This document shows, in pieces, positions 46,245 to 56,000 of a stretch of 64,000 nt of DNA; position 1 is the stretch's first letter; every line of letters starts with the position of its first letter. This stretch comes from Mycobacterium paraffinicum (lineage in GTDB: Bacteria > Actinomycetota > Actinomycetes > Mycobacteriales > Mycobacteriaceae). The DNA lies in assembly GCF_001907675.1 (NCBI RefSeq), contig NZ_MPNT01000028.1, positions 1-64,000 on the forward strand. The letters run 5' to 3'. Under the pieces are notes generated by a model. That model was not told the origin of the DNA. It saw only the letters and a list, made by a program, of their open reading frames with translations, and made no database searches. The translations under genes and the position numbers were made by a program.

Positions 46245-47663
46245 TCACCTCACTTCCAGACTCAGTAGATCGTCAACCGTCTCGCGGCGCAGGATCAGGC
46301 GGGACCGGCCCGCGCGCACCGCAACCACCGCCGGACGGCAGATCATGTTGTAGCGGCTCGACAGCGAATAGCAGTACGCGCCGGTCGCGGCGATCCCGAG
46401 CAGGTCACCGGGCCGCAAGTCGTCGGGCACCCACGCGTCGCGCACGACGATGTCACCGCTCTCGCAGTGCTTTCCGACGATGCGTGCCAGCGTCGCCGGT
46501 GCGTCGCTGGCCCTCGAGACCAGCCGGGCGTCGTACTGCGCGTCGTAGAGCGCGGTGCGGATGTTGTCGCTCATGCCGCCGTCGACGCTGACATAGCGGC
46601 GCTGGGCCGTGCTGCTCACGTCGACGTCCTTGACGGTGCCCACCTCATACAGCGTGATGGTGCCCGGCCCGGCGATGGCCCGTCCGGGCTCCACCACCAG
46701 CCGCGGGGTGGGCAGCCCCACGGCCGCCGACTCGTTGGCGACGATGGCCGTCAGCTTGGCCGCCAGCTCGGCCACCGGCGGCGGGTCGTCGGTGCCCAGA
46801 TAGGAAATGCCCAGTCCGCCACCGAGATCGACGGTGGAGATCTGGCCCGTCTTGTCGACGCCGAATTCGTCGACGATGTTGTGCAGCAGCCCGATGACGC
46901 GGTGCGCGGCGACCTCGAAGCCGTCGACGTCGAAGATCTGCGAGCCGATGTGGCTGTGCAGCCCCACCAGGCGCAGGTGATCGGTGGCGAATACCCGGCG
47001 CACCGCGGCCATCGCCGCGCCGCTGGCCACCGACAACCCGAACTTCTGGTCTTCGTGTGCGGTGGAGATGAATTCGTGCGTGTGCGCCTCGACCCCGACG
47101 GTGAGCCGGACGTAGACGTCCTGGACGATGCCGGCCTCCCCCGCGACGGCGTCGAGGCGCTCGATCTCGGTCATCGAGTCCAGCACGATGTGTCCCACGC
47201 CGGCTTTGACCGCGGCGGTCAGCTCCGCGACGGATTTGTTGTTGCCGTGGAGGGTGATCCGCTCCGGCGGGAAGTCGGCGTGCAGGGCGACGGCGAGCTC
47301 GCCGCCGGTGGAGACGTCGAGCGACAGGCCCTCCTCGTCGACCCACCGGGCGATCTCGGTGCAAAGGAAGGCCTTGGCCGCGTAGCACACGTTGTGCCCG
47401 CCGCCGAACGCCGCCGCGAGTTCGCGGCAGCGGGACCGGAAGTCGTCCTCGTCGATGACGAACAGCGGGGTGCCGTACTCCTGGGCGAGCTGGGTGACCG
47501 GGATTCCGGCGAGGCTGGCGACCCCGGTGTCACCACGAAGCATGTTGCGCGGCCACACATTCGGCGCAAGTCGAAGCAGCTCGTCGGGCGACTGCGGCCG
47601 CGGCGTGCTATCGGGGTGCCGGATGTCTTCGGCGTGCCGAGGACCGGCGGGGTGCACGTTCAC
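46245..47663 (-). CDS. lysA: diaminopimelate decarboxylase
   Basis: Last step of lysine synthesis: decarboxylates meso-diaminopimelate with PLP. The 472-residue protein has the PLP lysine K97 in YAAKAFLC, the GGGLGISY phosphate loop, and the HCESGD active-site segment. The GTG at 47663 overlaps the argS stop (GTGA). It adds about 26 residues relative to M. tuberculosis LysA; no closer start precedes [12 protein letters not shown], so the extension is probably real. Confidence 0.96.
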   Translation of the reverse strand: MNVHPAGPRHAEDIRHPDSTPRPQSPDELLRLAPNVWPRNMLRGDTGVASLAGIPVTQLAQEYGTPLFVIDEDDFRSRCRELAAAFGGGHNVCYAAKAFLCTEIARWVDEEGLSLDVSTGGELAVALHADFPPERITLHGNNKSVAELTAAVKAGVGHIVLDSMTEIERLDAVAGEAGIVQDVYVRLTVGVEAHTHEFISTAHEDQKFGLSVASGAAMAAVRRVFATDHLRLVGLHSHIGSQIFDVDGFEVAAHRVIGLLHNIVDEFGVDKTGQISTVDLGGGLGISYLGTDDPPPVAELAAKLTAIVANESAAVGLPTPRLVVEPGRAIAGPGTITLYEVGTVKDVDVSSTAQRRYVSVDGGMSDNIRTALYDAQYDARLVSRASDAPATLARIVGKHCESGDIVVRDAWVPDDLRPGDLLGIAATGAYCYSLSSRYNMICRPAVVAVRAGRSRLILRRETVDDLLSLEVR

Positions 47664-49312
47664 ATTCGCTCCGGGGCGGTGACACCGAGGATCGTCAGCC
47701 CGTTGGCGATGACCTGGCGGGTGGCCTGGCACAGCGCCAGCCGCGCGGTGTGCAGGTCGGTGGGCTGCTCGTCACCCTGGGGCAGCACCCGGCACGAGTC
47801 GTAGAACCGGTGGTAGTCGCCGGCCAGGTCTTCCAGGTAACGGCACACCCGGTGCGGCTCCCGCAGGGACGCAGCGGTTTTCAGCACGCGGGGGAATTCC
47901 CCGATGCTGCGCAGCAGCGTCCCCTCCTTGTCGTGGCTGAGCAGCTCGAGGTGCCCGGTGTCGGGGACCAGGCCCAGTTCCGCGGCGTTGCGGGCCAGCG
48001 CCGACAGCCGCGCGTGCGCGTATTGCACGTAGTAGACCGGGTTTTCGTTCGACGCCGACGACCACAGCGCCAGGTCGATGTCGATCGGGGTGTCGACCGA
48101 GGAGCGGATCAGGCTGTAGCGCGCCGCGTCGACGCCTATCGCCTCGACCAGGTCGTCGAGCGTGATCACGGTTCCGGCCCGCTTGCTCATCCGGACCGGT
48201 TGCCCGTCGCGGACCAGGTTGACCATCTGCCCGATCAGCACCTCGACGTGCGCCGGGTCATCACCGAACGCGGCGGCCACGGCCTTGAGCCGGGCGATGT
48301 ATCCGTGGTGGTCGGCGCCGAGCATGTAGATGCACAGGTCGAAGCCGCGCTGCCGCTTGTCCAGGTAGTAGGCGATGTCACCGGCGATGTAGGCCGGCTT
48401 GCCGTCGCTCTTGATCACGACGCGATCTTTGTCGTCGCCAAAAGCGCTGGTGCGCAACCAGGTTGCGCCGTCCTTTTCGTAGATGTTGCCGGTGTCGCGC
48501 AGCCGGGCGATCGCCTGGTCGACGCGGCCGCTGGTGTGCATCGAGTCTTCGTGGGTGTAGACGTCGAAGTCGGTGCCGAACTCGTGCAGCGACTCCTTGA
48601 TGTGGGTGAACATCAGGTCGACACCGATTTCGCGGAACGTCTCGTGCATCTCGGTGTCGGGCAGGCTCAGCGCGTCGGGCGCCTTGCCCAGCACCTGCGC
48701 GGCGATGTCGTTGATGTAGGCGCCGGCGTAGCCGTCCTCCGGCGTCGGTTCACCCTTGGCGGCGGCGATCAGCGAGCTGGCGAACCGGTCGATCTGGGCG
48801 CCGTGGTCGTTGAAGTAGTACTCGCGCAGGACGTCGGCGCCCTGGGTGGTCAGCAGCCGGCCCAGCGCGTCGCCGACGGCGGCCCAGCGGGTGCCGCCGA
48901 TGTGGATGGGCCCGGTGGGGTTGGCCGAGACGAATTCCAGGTTGATCTTGTGGCCGCCCAGCGCGTCGGAGTGACCGAAGACGTCGCCGGCGTCGATGAC
49001 CGCGTTGACGATCTTGGCCTGCGCCGACGCCTCGAGGCGCAGGTTGATGAAGCCGGGCCCGGCCACCTCGGCCGAGGCGATGCCGTCGGCCTCCGACAGC
49101 GCCTCGGCCAGCCAGCCGGCCAGTTCACGGGGGTTGGCGCCGACCTTCTTGCCCAGCTGAAGCGCCAGGTTGCTGGCGTAGTCGCCGTGCTCGGGGTTGC
49201 GGGGCCGCTCCACGGTGACCGTCGCAGGCAAGGCGGCAGCGTCCAGCCCGCGCTCGGCCAGCACCGCGGAAGCGGTGGTCCTGAGCAGCTCAGCGAGGTC
49301 AGCGGGGGTCAC
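47660..49312 (-). CDS. argS: arginyl-tRNA synthetase
   Basis: Class I synthetase that charges tRNA-Arg, 550 residues. The HIGH motif is PIHIGGTRW and the KMSKS-like motif RMSKRAGT; the N-terminal Add-1 domain and a C-terminal anticodon-binding helical domain are present. It is first in the argS-lysA-thrA-thrC-thrB run. The tRNA-Arg gene lies 115 bases upstream on the other strand. Confidence 0.97.
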   Translation of the reverse strand: MTPADLAELLRTTASAVLAERGLDAAALPATVTVERPRNPEHGDYASNLALQLGKKVGANPRELAGWLAEALSEADGIASAEVAGPGFINLRLEASAQAKIVNAVIDAGDVFGHSDALGGHKINLEFVSANPTGPIHIGGTRWAAVGDALGRLLTTQGADVLREYYFNDHGAQIDRFASSLIAAAKGEPTPEDGYAGAYINDIAAQVLGKAPDALSLPDTEMHETFREIGVDLMFTHIKESLHEFGTDFDVYTHEDSMHTSGRVDQAIARLRDTGNIYEKDGATWLRTSAFGDDKDRVVIKSDGKPAYIAGDIAYYLDKRQRGFDLCIYMLGADHHGYIARLKAVAAAFGDDPAHVEVLIGQMVNLVRDGQPVRMSKRAGTVITLDDLVEAIGVDAARYSLIRSSVDTPIDIDLALWSSASNENPVYYVQYAHARLSALARNAAELGLVPDTGHLELLSHDKEGTLLRSIGEFPRVLKTAASLREPHRVCRYLEDLAGDYHRFYDSCRVLPQGDEQPTDLHTARLALCQATRQVIANGLTILGVTAPERM

Positions 49313-49427
49313 GAGCGTCCATCCTATTGGCTGAGGTGCCCGCGCCCCGAATCCATTGCGGTGACGAAGCGGCTACCGACATGCGCTAGTCTGGCTGGGC
49401 CCAATGGCGCAACGCCAAAGCCGTAGC

Positions 49428-49500
49428 GCCCCCGTAGCTCAGGGGATAGAGCGTCTGCCTCCGGAGCAGAAGGCCGCAGGTTCGAATCCTGCCGGGGGCA
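49428..49500 (+). tRNA. argV: tRNA-Arg (anticodon CCG)
   Basis: A 73-base tRNA with a seven-base acceptor stem (GCCCCCG with CGGGGGC), discriminator A, D-loop TAGCTCAGGGGATAGAG, anticodon loop CTCCGGA reading CGG arginine codons, and a T-loop GTTCGAATC. CCA is not encoded. M. tuberculosis has its argV tRNA at the same place beside argS. No integrase or attachment duplicate was seen next to it. Confidence 0.97.
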
Positions 49501-49585
49501 CTCATGTTCTTGCAGGTCAGACGGCGTCCGTTCGCCAGCTCGGCTAATGAGAACACCGTTTCGGGCCTCAGTGTCACGACCGGGC

Positions 49586-51352
49586 TCAGATGGTGCGTTT
49601 CAGCCCGACGTGGGCGGCGTGGTACCCGAGCCTGCTATAGAACGCCCGAGCCCTTTCGCGAGCCTCGTCCGTGGTCACCTGCGCCAGCTGTGCCCCGTGT
49701 GCTCTTCCGTAATTGTGTGCCCACTCGACGAGTGCAGTACCGAGACCCTGTGCGCGTTCGGCTTTGGCGACCCGTAGTCCCTCGATCTGCAGCCGGGTGG
49801 CGCCGCCGCGCGAAAGGCCGGGAATGATCGTCAATTGCACAGTCGCGACGACCTTATCGGAACCGTTCAGGACGACTCCGAGATAGTTGGATCGGTTGCG
49901 AACGACGATGTCGTAGGCCGCCTCGTAGCGTTCGAGTTCGGCGGCTTCGCGATCCTGACCGAATTCGTCGTCGGAGAGCAGCTGGGCGATCACCCCCACG
50001 TGTTCGCGCGTCGCGCGCTGCACACGATATGTGCGGCCCCCTACCCGCAGCAGTCCTCGAACCGAGGACTGGGCCAGTGCCTGTAGGCGCGCCACCAACA
50101 AGTCCAGCCACGCCCCCACGTTGGTTCGTGCCTCCACGGTGTCCGGGTAGCGGCATCGCAGATGTAGCCCGGACTCGTCCTGGATGAACCAGAGCATGAC
50201 GCCGTCGGTGTCAACGCTCGCGCTGACATACTGGGCGTCGAGTCCGACCGAATCGATGCGCACCGGAAGTCGGCTTTGGTCCAGCCAGGAAATCGCGAAC
50301 ATGCCGGGCGCGACGGGCATTCCACCCCACGGAGCCAATACGTCGGCCAGTGGCCAGGAACCGAGCTGCACAGCCTCTTTGACGGCGGCGGCCGCGGCGT
50401 GCGGCTCGGCCACCGCCGACTCCAGGACCGAATTGGTGATGAACCAGCCCACCGAGTCGTGCCATTTGTCTTCAAATCGGCTGTGCACGGGGAAGACCGC
50501 GCGCAGCGGCGCCCCGGCCAACTCGCGGGTCACCGCGGTCATGGCGACCACAGCGAGTGCCAGCGTCGAGACACCGTCCTCGCGAGCCTGCGCGACGAAC
50601 GCGGCGCCGTCATGGACATCGAACACGTCACGCACCTCAACGCGTTCCGGATGCGGCCCGGAGTCACCCAACGGCAGCGGAAACCGTGGCATCACCCCAC
50701 CGCTGTCGCTGATGATTTGTGCCCATCGCGCGCGCACGCGGTCCGGTGCCGCGGGACGGTCCAACAGTGCTTGCGTGTGCACGACAAATGCCGGCGGTGG
50801 CTGCAGCGACGACGTGCGTCCGATCCGCGCGTCGGCGAGCATCGACAACAGGTCCCGCGCAATCACCAGCATCGACCACATGTCCACGTGGGCGTGGTCG
50901 GCAGCGATCACCACCGTCAATCCGGCGGCAGTCTCCAGCACACACAATCGATGTGAGGGCCGCTGATACGGCGAGCACGTCGCGTTGAGAACTATTCGCA
51001 GTGCGTCGTTGACCGCCTGGCCCGGAGCGATCTCATGCTCTACCCACTGGCCTGGGTGAATATCGATCTCATGCAGCTGCGGATCGCCGTCCGCCCCGGG
51101 CGTGAATGCCGTTCGGAGGGTGCCGTGGCGGGCGATCACAGCCAGCCACGCATCGGCCAACGATTGGCGGCTGACCCCCGCCGGCAACCGGATGGACAGA
51201 GCCATCCAGGAGCCGGGTCGTGCGCCCGCACCAACGTGTATGCGCTGGTCGAAAGACACCGGGAGCTGCCGGCCGAGGTCAGACACCGTCACGTCGTAGC
51301 CCCAGAGTCGTCCGAAGGGGAGCCGCAGGTGCGCCACGTTGGTCAGCCGCAT
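49586..51352 (-). CDS. fused condensation-domain / GNAT acetyltransferase protein
   Basis: A 588-residue two-domain protein. Residues 1-430 are a condensation/acyltransferase (CoA-dependent acyltransferase) fold of the NRPS C-domain or PapA class. The catalytic motif is ADHAHVDMWS at 151-160, so the second His (H153) and the Asp (D157) of HHxxxDG remain while the first His is Asp and the Gly is Met. SVGWFITN corresponds to the later DFGWG-like region. Residues 440-588 are a GNAT domain with the acetyl-CoA loop ERAQGLGTALVEWA and RAFYSRLGYH at the end. No signal peptide or carrier-protein gene is adjacent. It might form and then acetylate an ester or amide; the substrate is unknown. The ATG at 51352 fits. 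Confidence 0.8.
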   Translation of the reverse strand: MRLTNVAHLRLPFGRLWGYDVTVSDLGRQLPVSFDQRIHVGAGARPGSWMALSIRLPAGVSRQSLADAWLAVIARHGTLRTAFTPGADGDPQLHEIDIHPGQWVEHEIAPGQAVNDALRIVLNATCSPYQRPSHRLCVLETAAGLTVVIAADHAHVDMWSMLVIARDLLSMLADARIGRTSSLQPPPAFVVHTQALLDRPAAPDRVRARWAQIISDSGGVMPRFPLPLGDSGPHPERVEVRDVFDVHDGAAFVAQAREDGVSTLALAVVAMTAVTRELAGAPLRAVFPVHSRFEDKWHDSVGWFITNSVLESAVAEPHAAAAAVKEAVQLGSWPLADVLAPWGGMPVAPGMFAISWLDQSRLPVRIDSVGLDAQYVSASVDTDGVMLWFIQDESGLHLRCRYPDTVEARTNVGAWLDLLVARLQALAQSSVRGLLRVGGRTYRVQRATREHVGVIAQLLSDDEFGQDREAAELERYEAAYDIVVRNRSNYLGVVLNGSDKVVATVQLTIIPGLSRGGATRLQIEGLRVAKAERAQGLGTALVEWAHNYGRAHGAQLAQVTTDEARERARAFYSRLGYHAAHVGLKRTI

Positions 51353-51442
51353 GGCGGTACCCTAACGCCCCGGTTAGCCTGGATGCTCGGTCAGCACGGT
51401 CGGCTCCGGGGCGAGCCGTCCGGTCGTGAGAAGAGTTGCGTG

Positions 51443-52222
51443 ATGTCCACTTTCGTGGTTCCCGGGGCAGAGCTCGCGGTTGAACTGAGCGACGAAGGCG
51501 GTCATCCGGTAGTTCAATTGCACGGGCTCACCTCCAGCCGCTCCCGTGACCGGGTGCTCAATCTCGACCTCGGCAGGGGGCTCAGCGGGACCCGATTGCT
51601 GCGGTATGACGCACGGGGCCATGGCAAGTCGACTGGGCGCAAGGTCCCGGAGGATTACCGATGGGAAAGCCTTGCCGAGGATCTTCTGCAGCTGCTCGAC
51701 AAATGGTTTCCCGGCGAACGGGTGCACGGAGTCGGCCCATCCATGGGTACCGGCACGCTGCTGCACGCGGCTGCCCGCGAGCCGGACCGCTTCGCCGGCC
51801 TCACGCTCATGGTGCCGGCCACCGCGTGGGAAACCCGCTCCGCGCAGGCGGCGATCTACCAGTATGCGGCCGATTTCATCGAAACCGAGGGAGTCGGGGC
51901 ATTCATCGCGTCGGCGCGCGGGGCGACGCCGCCGCCAGCCACGGTCGGCGCGCCCGAAACGGTTCCCGATGTGGCCGACGCGCTGCTGCCGTCACTGTTT
52001 CGCGGCGCGGCTCTGAGCGACCTCCCGGCTCGCGAAGCCGTCGCACGAATCGACGTGCCGACGACGATTCTGGCCTGGGTCGACGATCCGGCGCATCCGA
52101 TGTCGACAGCGGAATCGCTTGCCGCACTGATGCCGCGGTCAACGCTCACCGTGGCGCACAGCCCGGCCGATGTCGAGACCTGGCCCAAGATCCTGAGCCA
52201 AGACGTCGCCCGCAGAGGCTGA
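51443..52222 (+). CDS. alpha/beta hydrolase
   Basis: Serine hydrolase of 259 residues. The nucleophile elbow is GPSMG with S100, the oxyanion region is QLHGLTSSRS, and D/H candidates lie in WVDDPAHPM and the C-terminal VAHSPAD. The ATG at 51443 starts the fold directly; the frame upstream is antisense to the condensation-GNAT gene. Substrate unknown. It is divergent from the fusion gene, 90 bases apart. Confidence 0.8.
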   Translation: MSTFVVPGAELAVELSDEGGHPVVQLHGLTSSRSRDRVLNLDLGRGLSGTRLLRYDARGHGKSTGRKVPEDYRWESLAEDLLQLLDKWFPGERVHGVGPSMGTGTLLHAAAREPDRFAGLTLMVPATAWETRSAQAAIYQYAADFIETEGVGAFIASARGATPPPATVGAPETVPDVADALLPSLFRGAALSDLPAREAVARIDVPTTILAWVDDPAHPMSTAESLAALMPRSTLTVAHSPADVETWPKILSQDVARRG

Positions 52223-52313
52223 CTTGTACGCAGTCATTGTTCCCGCCGGGGGCACAAACATTCTCGCAGGTAGGTCGGCCTTACGACCGCCCGCGGCGGG
52301 TTAGATCGTCAGC

Positions 52314-53078
52314 ATGGGCGAACGTGTGACGTTCCAAGGTTCCACGGGCGCGACTCTGGCAGGCGTCATCGAGGTGCCGGACGGGGCGGTGCGCGGCTGG
52401 GGCGTGTTCGCGCACGGCTTCACGCTCGGCAAGGATTCGCCCGCCGCGGCCCGGATCTGCAAGCAACTGGCCACCGACGGCATCGGCATGCTGCGTTTCG
52501 ACGCGCTGGGGCTCGGCGGATCGGAGGGCGACTGGGGCGACGGGTCGTTCACCGTCAAGGTCGACGACATCGCCACGGCGTGCGAATTCATGGCAGGCCG
52601 CGGAACCCCGGCCGAGATCCTGATCGGGCACTCGTGGGGCGGCGCGGCGGTGCTCGCCGCGGCCCGGCACTCGCCCGGCGTGCGGTCGGTCGTCACCGTC
52701 GCCGCGCCCGTCGACCCCAGCCACGTCGAGAAGCATTACGACGCCGTCGTCGACCGCTGCCTGGCGGAGGGCAGCGCCGAGTGGATGGTCGGCGGTCGCA
52801 CGCTGACGCTCAAGCGGGCGTTCGTCGAGGACGTGCGCCGGGCCCAACTGCGCGACAAGATCAAGAATTTGCGCCTGCCGCTGCTGATCCTGCACTCGCC
52901 CACCGACAACACGGTCGGCATCGCCAACGCCAGCGAGATCTTCCGCCTGGCCGGGCACCCGCGCAGCTTCGTCTCGCTCGAGGGCTCGGATCACTTCCTC
53001 ACCGCTCGCGGGCAGGCCCACCGGGCGGGCCGCATCATCGGCGCCTGGGCCGACGCCTATCTCGGCGACGGCAACTAA
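52314..53078 (+). CDS. alpha/beta hydrolase (OsmC-fusion type, without OsmC domain)
   Basis: A 254-residue hydrolase with GHSWGG nucleophile elbow (S107), the FAHGFTLGKDS oxyanion loop, an aspartate in HSPTDNTVG and a histidine in GSDHFLT, so the triad is complete. The sequence closely resembles the N-terminal half of bifunctional alpha/beta hydrolase/OsmC proteins, but it stops after ADAYLGDGN with no OsmC redox domain. The physiological substrate is unknown. Confidence 0.85.
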   Translation: MGERVTFQGSTGATLAGVIEVPDGAVRGWGVFAHGFTLGKDSPAAARICKQLATDGIGMLRFDALGLGGSEGDWGDGSFTVKVDDIATACEFMAGRGTPAEILIGHSWGGAAVLAAARHSPGVRSVVTVAAPVDPSHVEKHYDAVVDRCLAEGSAEWMVGGRTLTLKRAFVEDVRRAQLRDKIKNLRLPLLILHSPTDNTVGIANASEIFRLAGHPRSFVSLEGSDHFLTARGQAHRAGRIIGAWADAYLGDGN

Positions 53079-53106
53079 CCCCAGATCGACTGCGGGACGG
53101 CGAAAC

Positions 53107-53607
53107 TCAACTCCTCGGCAGGACGAACGCCTCGATGTGGCGCTTGCCGGCCCGCACCTCGTACTGGCGCCAGCCGGGATACAGCTCGAGGCCCTTCGCC
53201 CAGATCTCGTCGCGCTCGCCCGGCGCGGCGAGCCGCGCCGTCGTATGCCAGGTGTCGCGGCCGATAGTCACCGTCGCTTCGGGGTGGGCCTTGAGGTTGT
53301 GATACCAGGCGGGGTGTTTGGCGCCCCCGAAGTTGGACGCGATGAGGGCCAGGCCATCCGGATGCGGGATCGCATACACGGCGACCGTGCGGGGCACACC
53401 GGATTTGGCGCCCGTGGTGGTGAGCATCACCACGGGAATGCCTGTTGCGACGGCGGCGAAGCTGCTCCTGCCGCCCGTGACCCTGGTGACGAACCGGTCC
53501 AGATGGTGCGCCGTGGGGCGCAGCAGCGCCACGCCCACCTTCGAGGAGGCGAAGCGGCGCATCACCCGGTGGAAGGCGTTGGCATCGGCGAAGGTCTGGC
53601 CGCGCAT
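53107..53607 (-). CDS. Ddn-like deazaflavin (F420)-dependent nitroreductase family protein
   Basis: A 166-residue split-beta-barrel protein of the Ddn family, which binds F420 and includes the enzyme that activates nitroimidazole drugs in M. tuberculosis. Family signatures present are VVMLTTTGAKSGVPRTVAVY, ALIASNFGGAKHPAWYHNLKAHPEATV, and the C-terminal ELYPGWRQYEVRAGKRHIEAF. It is monocistronic and convergent with the hydrolase gene. The substrate is unknown; quinone or enone reduction is typical. Confidence 0.9.
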   Translation of the reverse strand: MRGQTFADANAFHRVMRRFASSKVGVALLRPTAHHLDRFVTRVTGGRSSFAAVATGIPVVMLTTTGAKSGVPRTVAVYAIPHPDGLALIASNFGGAKHPAWYHNLKAHPEATVTIGRDTWHTTARLAAPGERDEIWAKGLELYPGWRQYEVRAGKRHIEAFVLPRS

Positions 53608-53714
53608 GGTGTCATTGTGACCGGATGGGCCATGGCGCGGGGGCGATTCGCCCGACCCGAATAACCCGTCGAAAACGCCCCACGGGCGTCGCCGACGACA
53701 TTAAGCTGCTGGTC

Positions 53715-54407
53715 GTGGGCGTGAACGTGTTAGCCAACGGCCGGAGTCGGTGGCTGGTGATCGTGGCGTCGTTCGCGCTGTCGGCCGGCATGGTGTACGC
53801 CCAGGGCGCGAAGCCCCGATGCTGCGCCGCGATCCCGCCGCCGGCGCCCCCCGCCAGCGCGGCCGTCGCCGCAAGCCCGGACGCGGCGCCGGCCAACACC
53901 CCACACACCGCCACGCCCGCGGAAGTGGAGATGCTGACCGCAAACGCGCCGCCCGCCGCCGGCCAGCAGTTCCAGGTCGCGTTGCCCCGGGGCATCGCGT
54001 CGGAGGATCGACTTCAGGTCAAGACGATCTGGGCGGAACGCGCCATCAGCGTGCTGTTTCCGCAGATCACGACCATCTACGGCTATCGGGAGGATCCCCT
54101 GCCCTGGCACCCCAACGGGTTGGCGATCGACGTCATGATCCCCAACCACGCCAGCCCCGAGGGCATCGAGCTGGGCAACCAGATCGCCGGCTACGCCCTG
54201 GCGAACGCCAAGCGCTGGGGAATCAACCACGTGATCTGGCGGCAGAAGATCTACCCGGGCGTCGGTGGGGGCAGCTGGACCGCCGACCTCGGTTCGGAGA
54301 CCCTCAACCACTACGACCACGTTCATATCGCCACCAATGGCGGCGGATACCCGACCGGGCACGAGGTCTACTACATCGCCTCGATGACGCCCGTGCCGCA
54401 GCAGTGA
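53715..54407 (+). CDS. secreted M15/ARB_07466-like peptidase domain protein
   Basis: An exported protein of about 230 residues. The signal sequence (SRWLVIVASFALSAGMVYAQG) is followed by a Pro/Ala-rich linker (about 35-70). The C-terminal domain has LPWHPNGLAIDVMIPN and LNHYDHVHIA, the HxxGxAxD and HxH zinc-type motifs of the Hedgehog/DD-peptidase fold. A role in cell-wall peptide cleavage is plausible but unproven for this family. Start codon GTG 53715 or GTG 53721. Confidence 0.8.
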   Translation: MGVNVLANGRSRWLVIVASFALSAGMVYAQGAKPRCCAAIPPPAPPASAAVAASPDAAPANTPHTATPAEVEMLTANAPPAAGQQFQVALPRGIASEDRLQVKTIWAERAISVLFPQITTIYGYREDPLPWHPNGLAIDVMIPNHASPEGIELGNQIAGYALANAKRWGINHVIWRQKIYPGVGGGSWTADLGSETLNHYDHVHIATNGGGYPTGHEVYYIASMTPVPQQ

Positions 54408-54426
54408 TGCTGGGCGGCAACGAGAT

Positions 54427-54942
54427 TCACGCGGAGCCGGCCGCAAACGCCGCCACGGGCATTTCGACGCTTCCGCCGCAGGGGCCGCCGTTGATGTCGG
54501 TATGCCAGGTGCCGCGCAACGACCCGTCCGGCTGCGGCGTGTAGAACGCCCACGACCGGGCGGGGGCCCACACCTTGGGAACGCCCTCCCCCATGTAGCA
54601 ATCCCACTGGAAGTCGAAGCGCTCGACCCATCGAGCGCCGTCCCAGGTGTAATGCGACGGCCGGGGCAGCGTCGGGTTCTTCGGCGTGGGGCCGTCGGTG
54701 GCGGTGGCCACGCACCTGCCCGACGAGCAGGCGGTGACAAAGACGTAGTCGGCGCTGAAGGTGGGTTCCGATTGGGCGGCAGCCGCGCTGGTGCCTGACT
54801 TGTCGACGGCGTACCTGACCAGCGAATACTTCCCGTTCCACGACGGCGCCGCGGCGTGCGCGGGAATCGCGGGCAGCGCCTGGACCGCCACCGCGACGGC
54901 AGCGAGCGTCACGGCGCCGCGAAACCGCCACCCGGGAGACAT
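54427..54942 (-). CDS. secreted mycobacterial protein of unknown function
   Basis: A 171-residue exported protein with a clear signal peptide (VTLAAVAVAVQALPAIPAHA, cleavage near 30). The mature part is beta-rich with four cysteines (ACSSGRC, DC, PCGG), suggesting two disulfides, and aromatic repeats such as YTWDGARWVERFDFQWDCYMG. It resembles a family of small secreted mycobacterial proteins, but I cannot name a function. It converges with the peptidase-like gene. Confidence 0.75.
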   Translation of the reverse strand: MSPGWRFRGAVTLAAVAVAVQALPAIPAHAAAPSWNGKYSLVRYAVDKSGTSAAAAQSEPTFSADYVFVTACSSGRCVATATDGPTPKNPTLPRPSHYTWDGARWVERFDFQWDCYMGEGVPKVWAPARSWAFYTPQPDGSLRGTWHTDINGGPCGGSVEMPVAAFAAGSA

Positions 54943-55085
54943 CGGAGTCCATGGTGCGGGCTCGGCGACGCTCCCGGCGATAGCCCACCAAGAATTCGTT
55001 GAGAACCCGTTAAGCCCCCGTGCTCATTCTGTGATCAACGCACCCAGCGTCCACGAGAAACCCACATCAGCACTAGGAGACCCCG

Positions 55086-55409
55086 ATGTTCACTCGCCGT
55101 TTCACCGCCTCCGTCGTCGGCACCGCCGCCCTGGGCCTGGCCGCGCTCGGCCTCGCCGGCACCGCCGGCGCGAGCTCGGTCGACGACGCCTTCCTCGCCC
55201 AGCTGGCGGCCGATGGCATCACCCCGCCGAGCGCCTCGGTCGCAGTCAAGGACGCGCACGCGGTGTGCAACGCCCTCGACCAGGGTCACTCGAGCAAGGA
55301 GGTCATCAACGCGGTGGCCCGGGCGACCGGCCTGAGCGCCAAGGGCTCCAAGACGTTCGCCGTCGACGCCGCTTCGGCCTACTGCCCGCAGTACGTCACC
55401 TCGGCCTGA
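55086..55409 (+). CDS. DUF732 secreted protein (Rv1291c-like)
   Basis: A 107-residue exported protein: signal peptide ([20 protein letters not shown], cleavage near 28) followed by a DUF732 helical domain. Two conserved cysteines (VCNALDQG and AYCPQYV) should form the family disulfide. The ribosome-binding site AGGAGA precedes the ATG. M. tuberculosis has a DUF732 gene (Rv1291c) near argS, so this may be its orthologue. Function unknown. A strong hairpin follows. Confidence 0.9.
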   Translation: MFTRRFTASVVGTAALGLAALGLAGTAGASSVDDAFLAQLAADGITPPSASVAVKDAHAVCNALDQGHSSKEVINAVARATGLSAKGSKTFAVDAASAYCPQYVTSA

Positions 55410-55421
55410 TACCTGACACCA

Positions 55422-55452
55422 CGATGCGGGGACCCGGCGGGTCCCCGCATCG
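55422..55452. terminator. 14-bp hairpin after the DUF732 gene
   Basis: Perfect 14-bp stem (55422-55435 with 55439-55452) with a three-base loop, between the convergent DUF732 and Nudix genes. There is no long T-run on either strand. As a stem it is strong enough to be a bidirectional terminator or RNA-protecting structure. Confidence 0.7.
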
Positions 55453-55453
55453 T

Positions 55454-55990
55454 TCATGGTTGCCGCAGGAGAAACAGGCCGTAGGCGGCGATGGATTGCG
55501 CGTCGGCGATCACCCCGGATCGGATCATCTGCTCGACGTCGGCGCGGTCGAACCAGGCGCTGCGCAGGTCCTGTTCCTCGTGCTCGAGATCCGGCTCCCC
55601 CTCGTCGATCCCGGTGGCCAGGAACACCCATCCGCGCTGACTGCTCATGCCCGGAGCGACATCGAGCCGGCCCAGCACCTCGAACGACGTCGCGCTCAAG
55701 CCCGTCTCCTCGCGCAGCTCACGCTCGGCCAACTCGGCCGGCTCGGTATGCGCCAAGCCGGGCGCGGTGCCTTGCGGGAACTCCCACCGCCGCTCCCCGA
55801 GCGGGTACCGGAACTGCTCGACGAGCCGGAAGCGCTGCCCGTCGAACGGCATCACCAGCGCATAGTCGGGCTTATCCACCACGCCGTAAATGCCGGGGCT
55901 GCCGTCCGGGCGGCGGATGTCGTCTTCGCGGAGCACCATCCACTGGCTCCGATAGATCTCGCGGGACGCGACGCATTCGATGAAGGGCAC
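55454..55990 (-). CDS. Nudix hydrolase (ADP-ribose-pyrophosphatase-like)
   Basis: A 178-residue Nudix enzyme. The Nudix box is present as EFPQGTAPGL then ELAERELREETGL, with the metal-binding REL(R)EETG core intact, and the fold follows VEQFRYPLGERRWEFP, which is typical of NDP-sugar/ADP-ribose pyrophosphatases. The GTG at 55990 gives a normal length; the open frame farther upstream is antisense to the TPR gene. It follows that gene's stop by ten bases and is co-transcribed with it. Confidence 0.88.
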   Translation of the reverse strand: MPFIECVASREIYRSQWMVLREDDIRRPDGSPGIYGVVDKPDYALVMPFDGQRFRLVEQFRYPLGERRWEFPQGTAPGLAHTEPAELAERELREETGLSATSFEVLGRLDVAPGMSSQRGWVFLATGIDEGEPDLEHEEQDLRSAWFDRADVEQMIRSGVIADAQSIAAYGLFLLRQP

Positions 55991-56000
55991 CAACCCAGTA

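Noticed and set aside
49428..49600. Integration site next to the tRNA-Arg gene
   Set aside because: No integrase gene and no repeat of the tRNA 3' end was recognised in the nearby accessory stretch, so a genomic island is not asserted.
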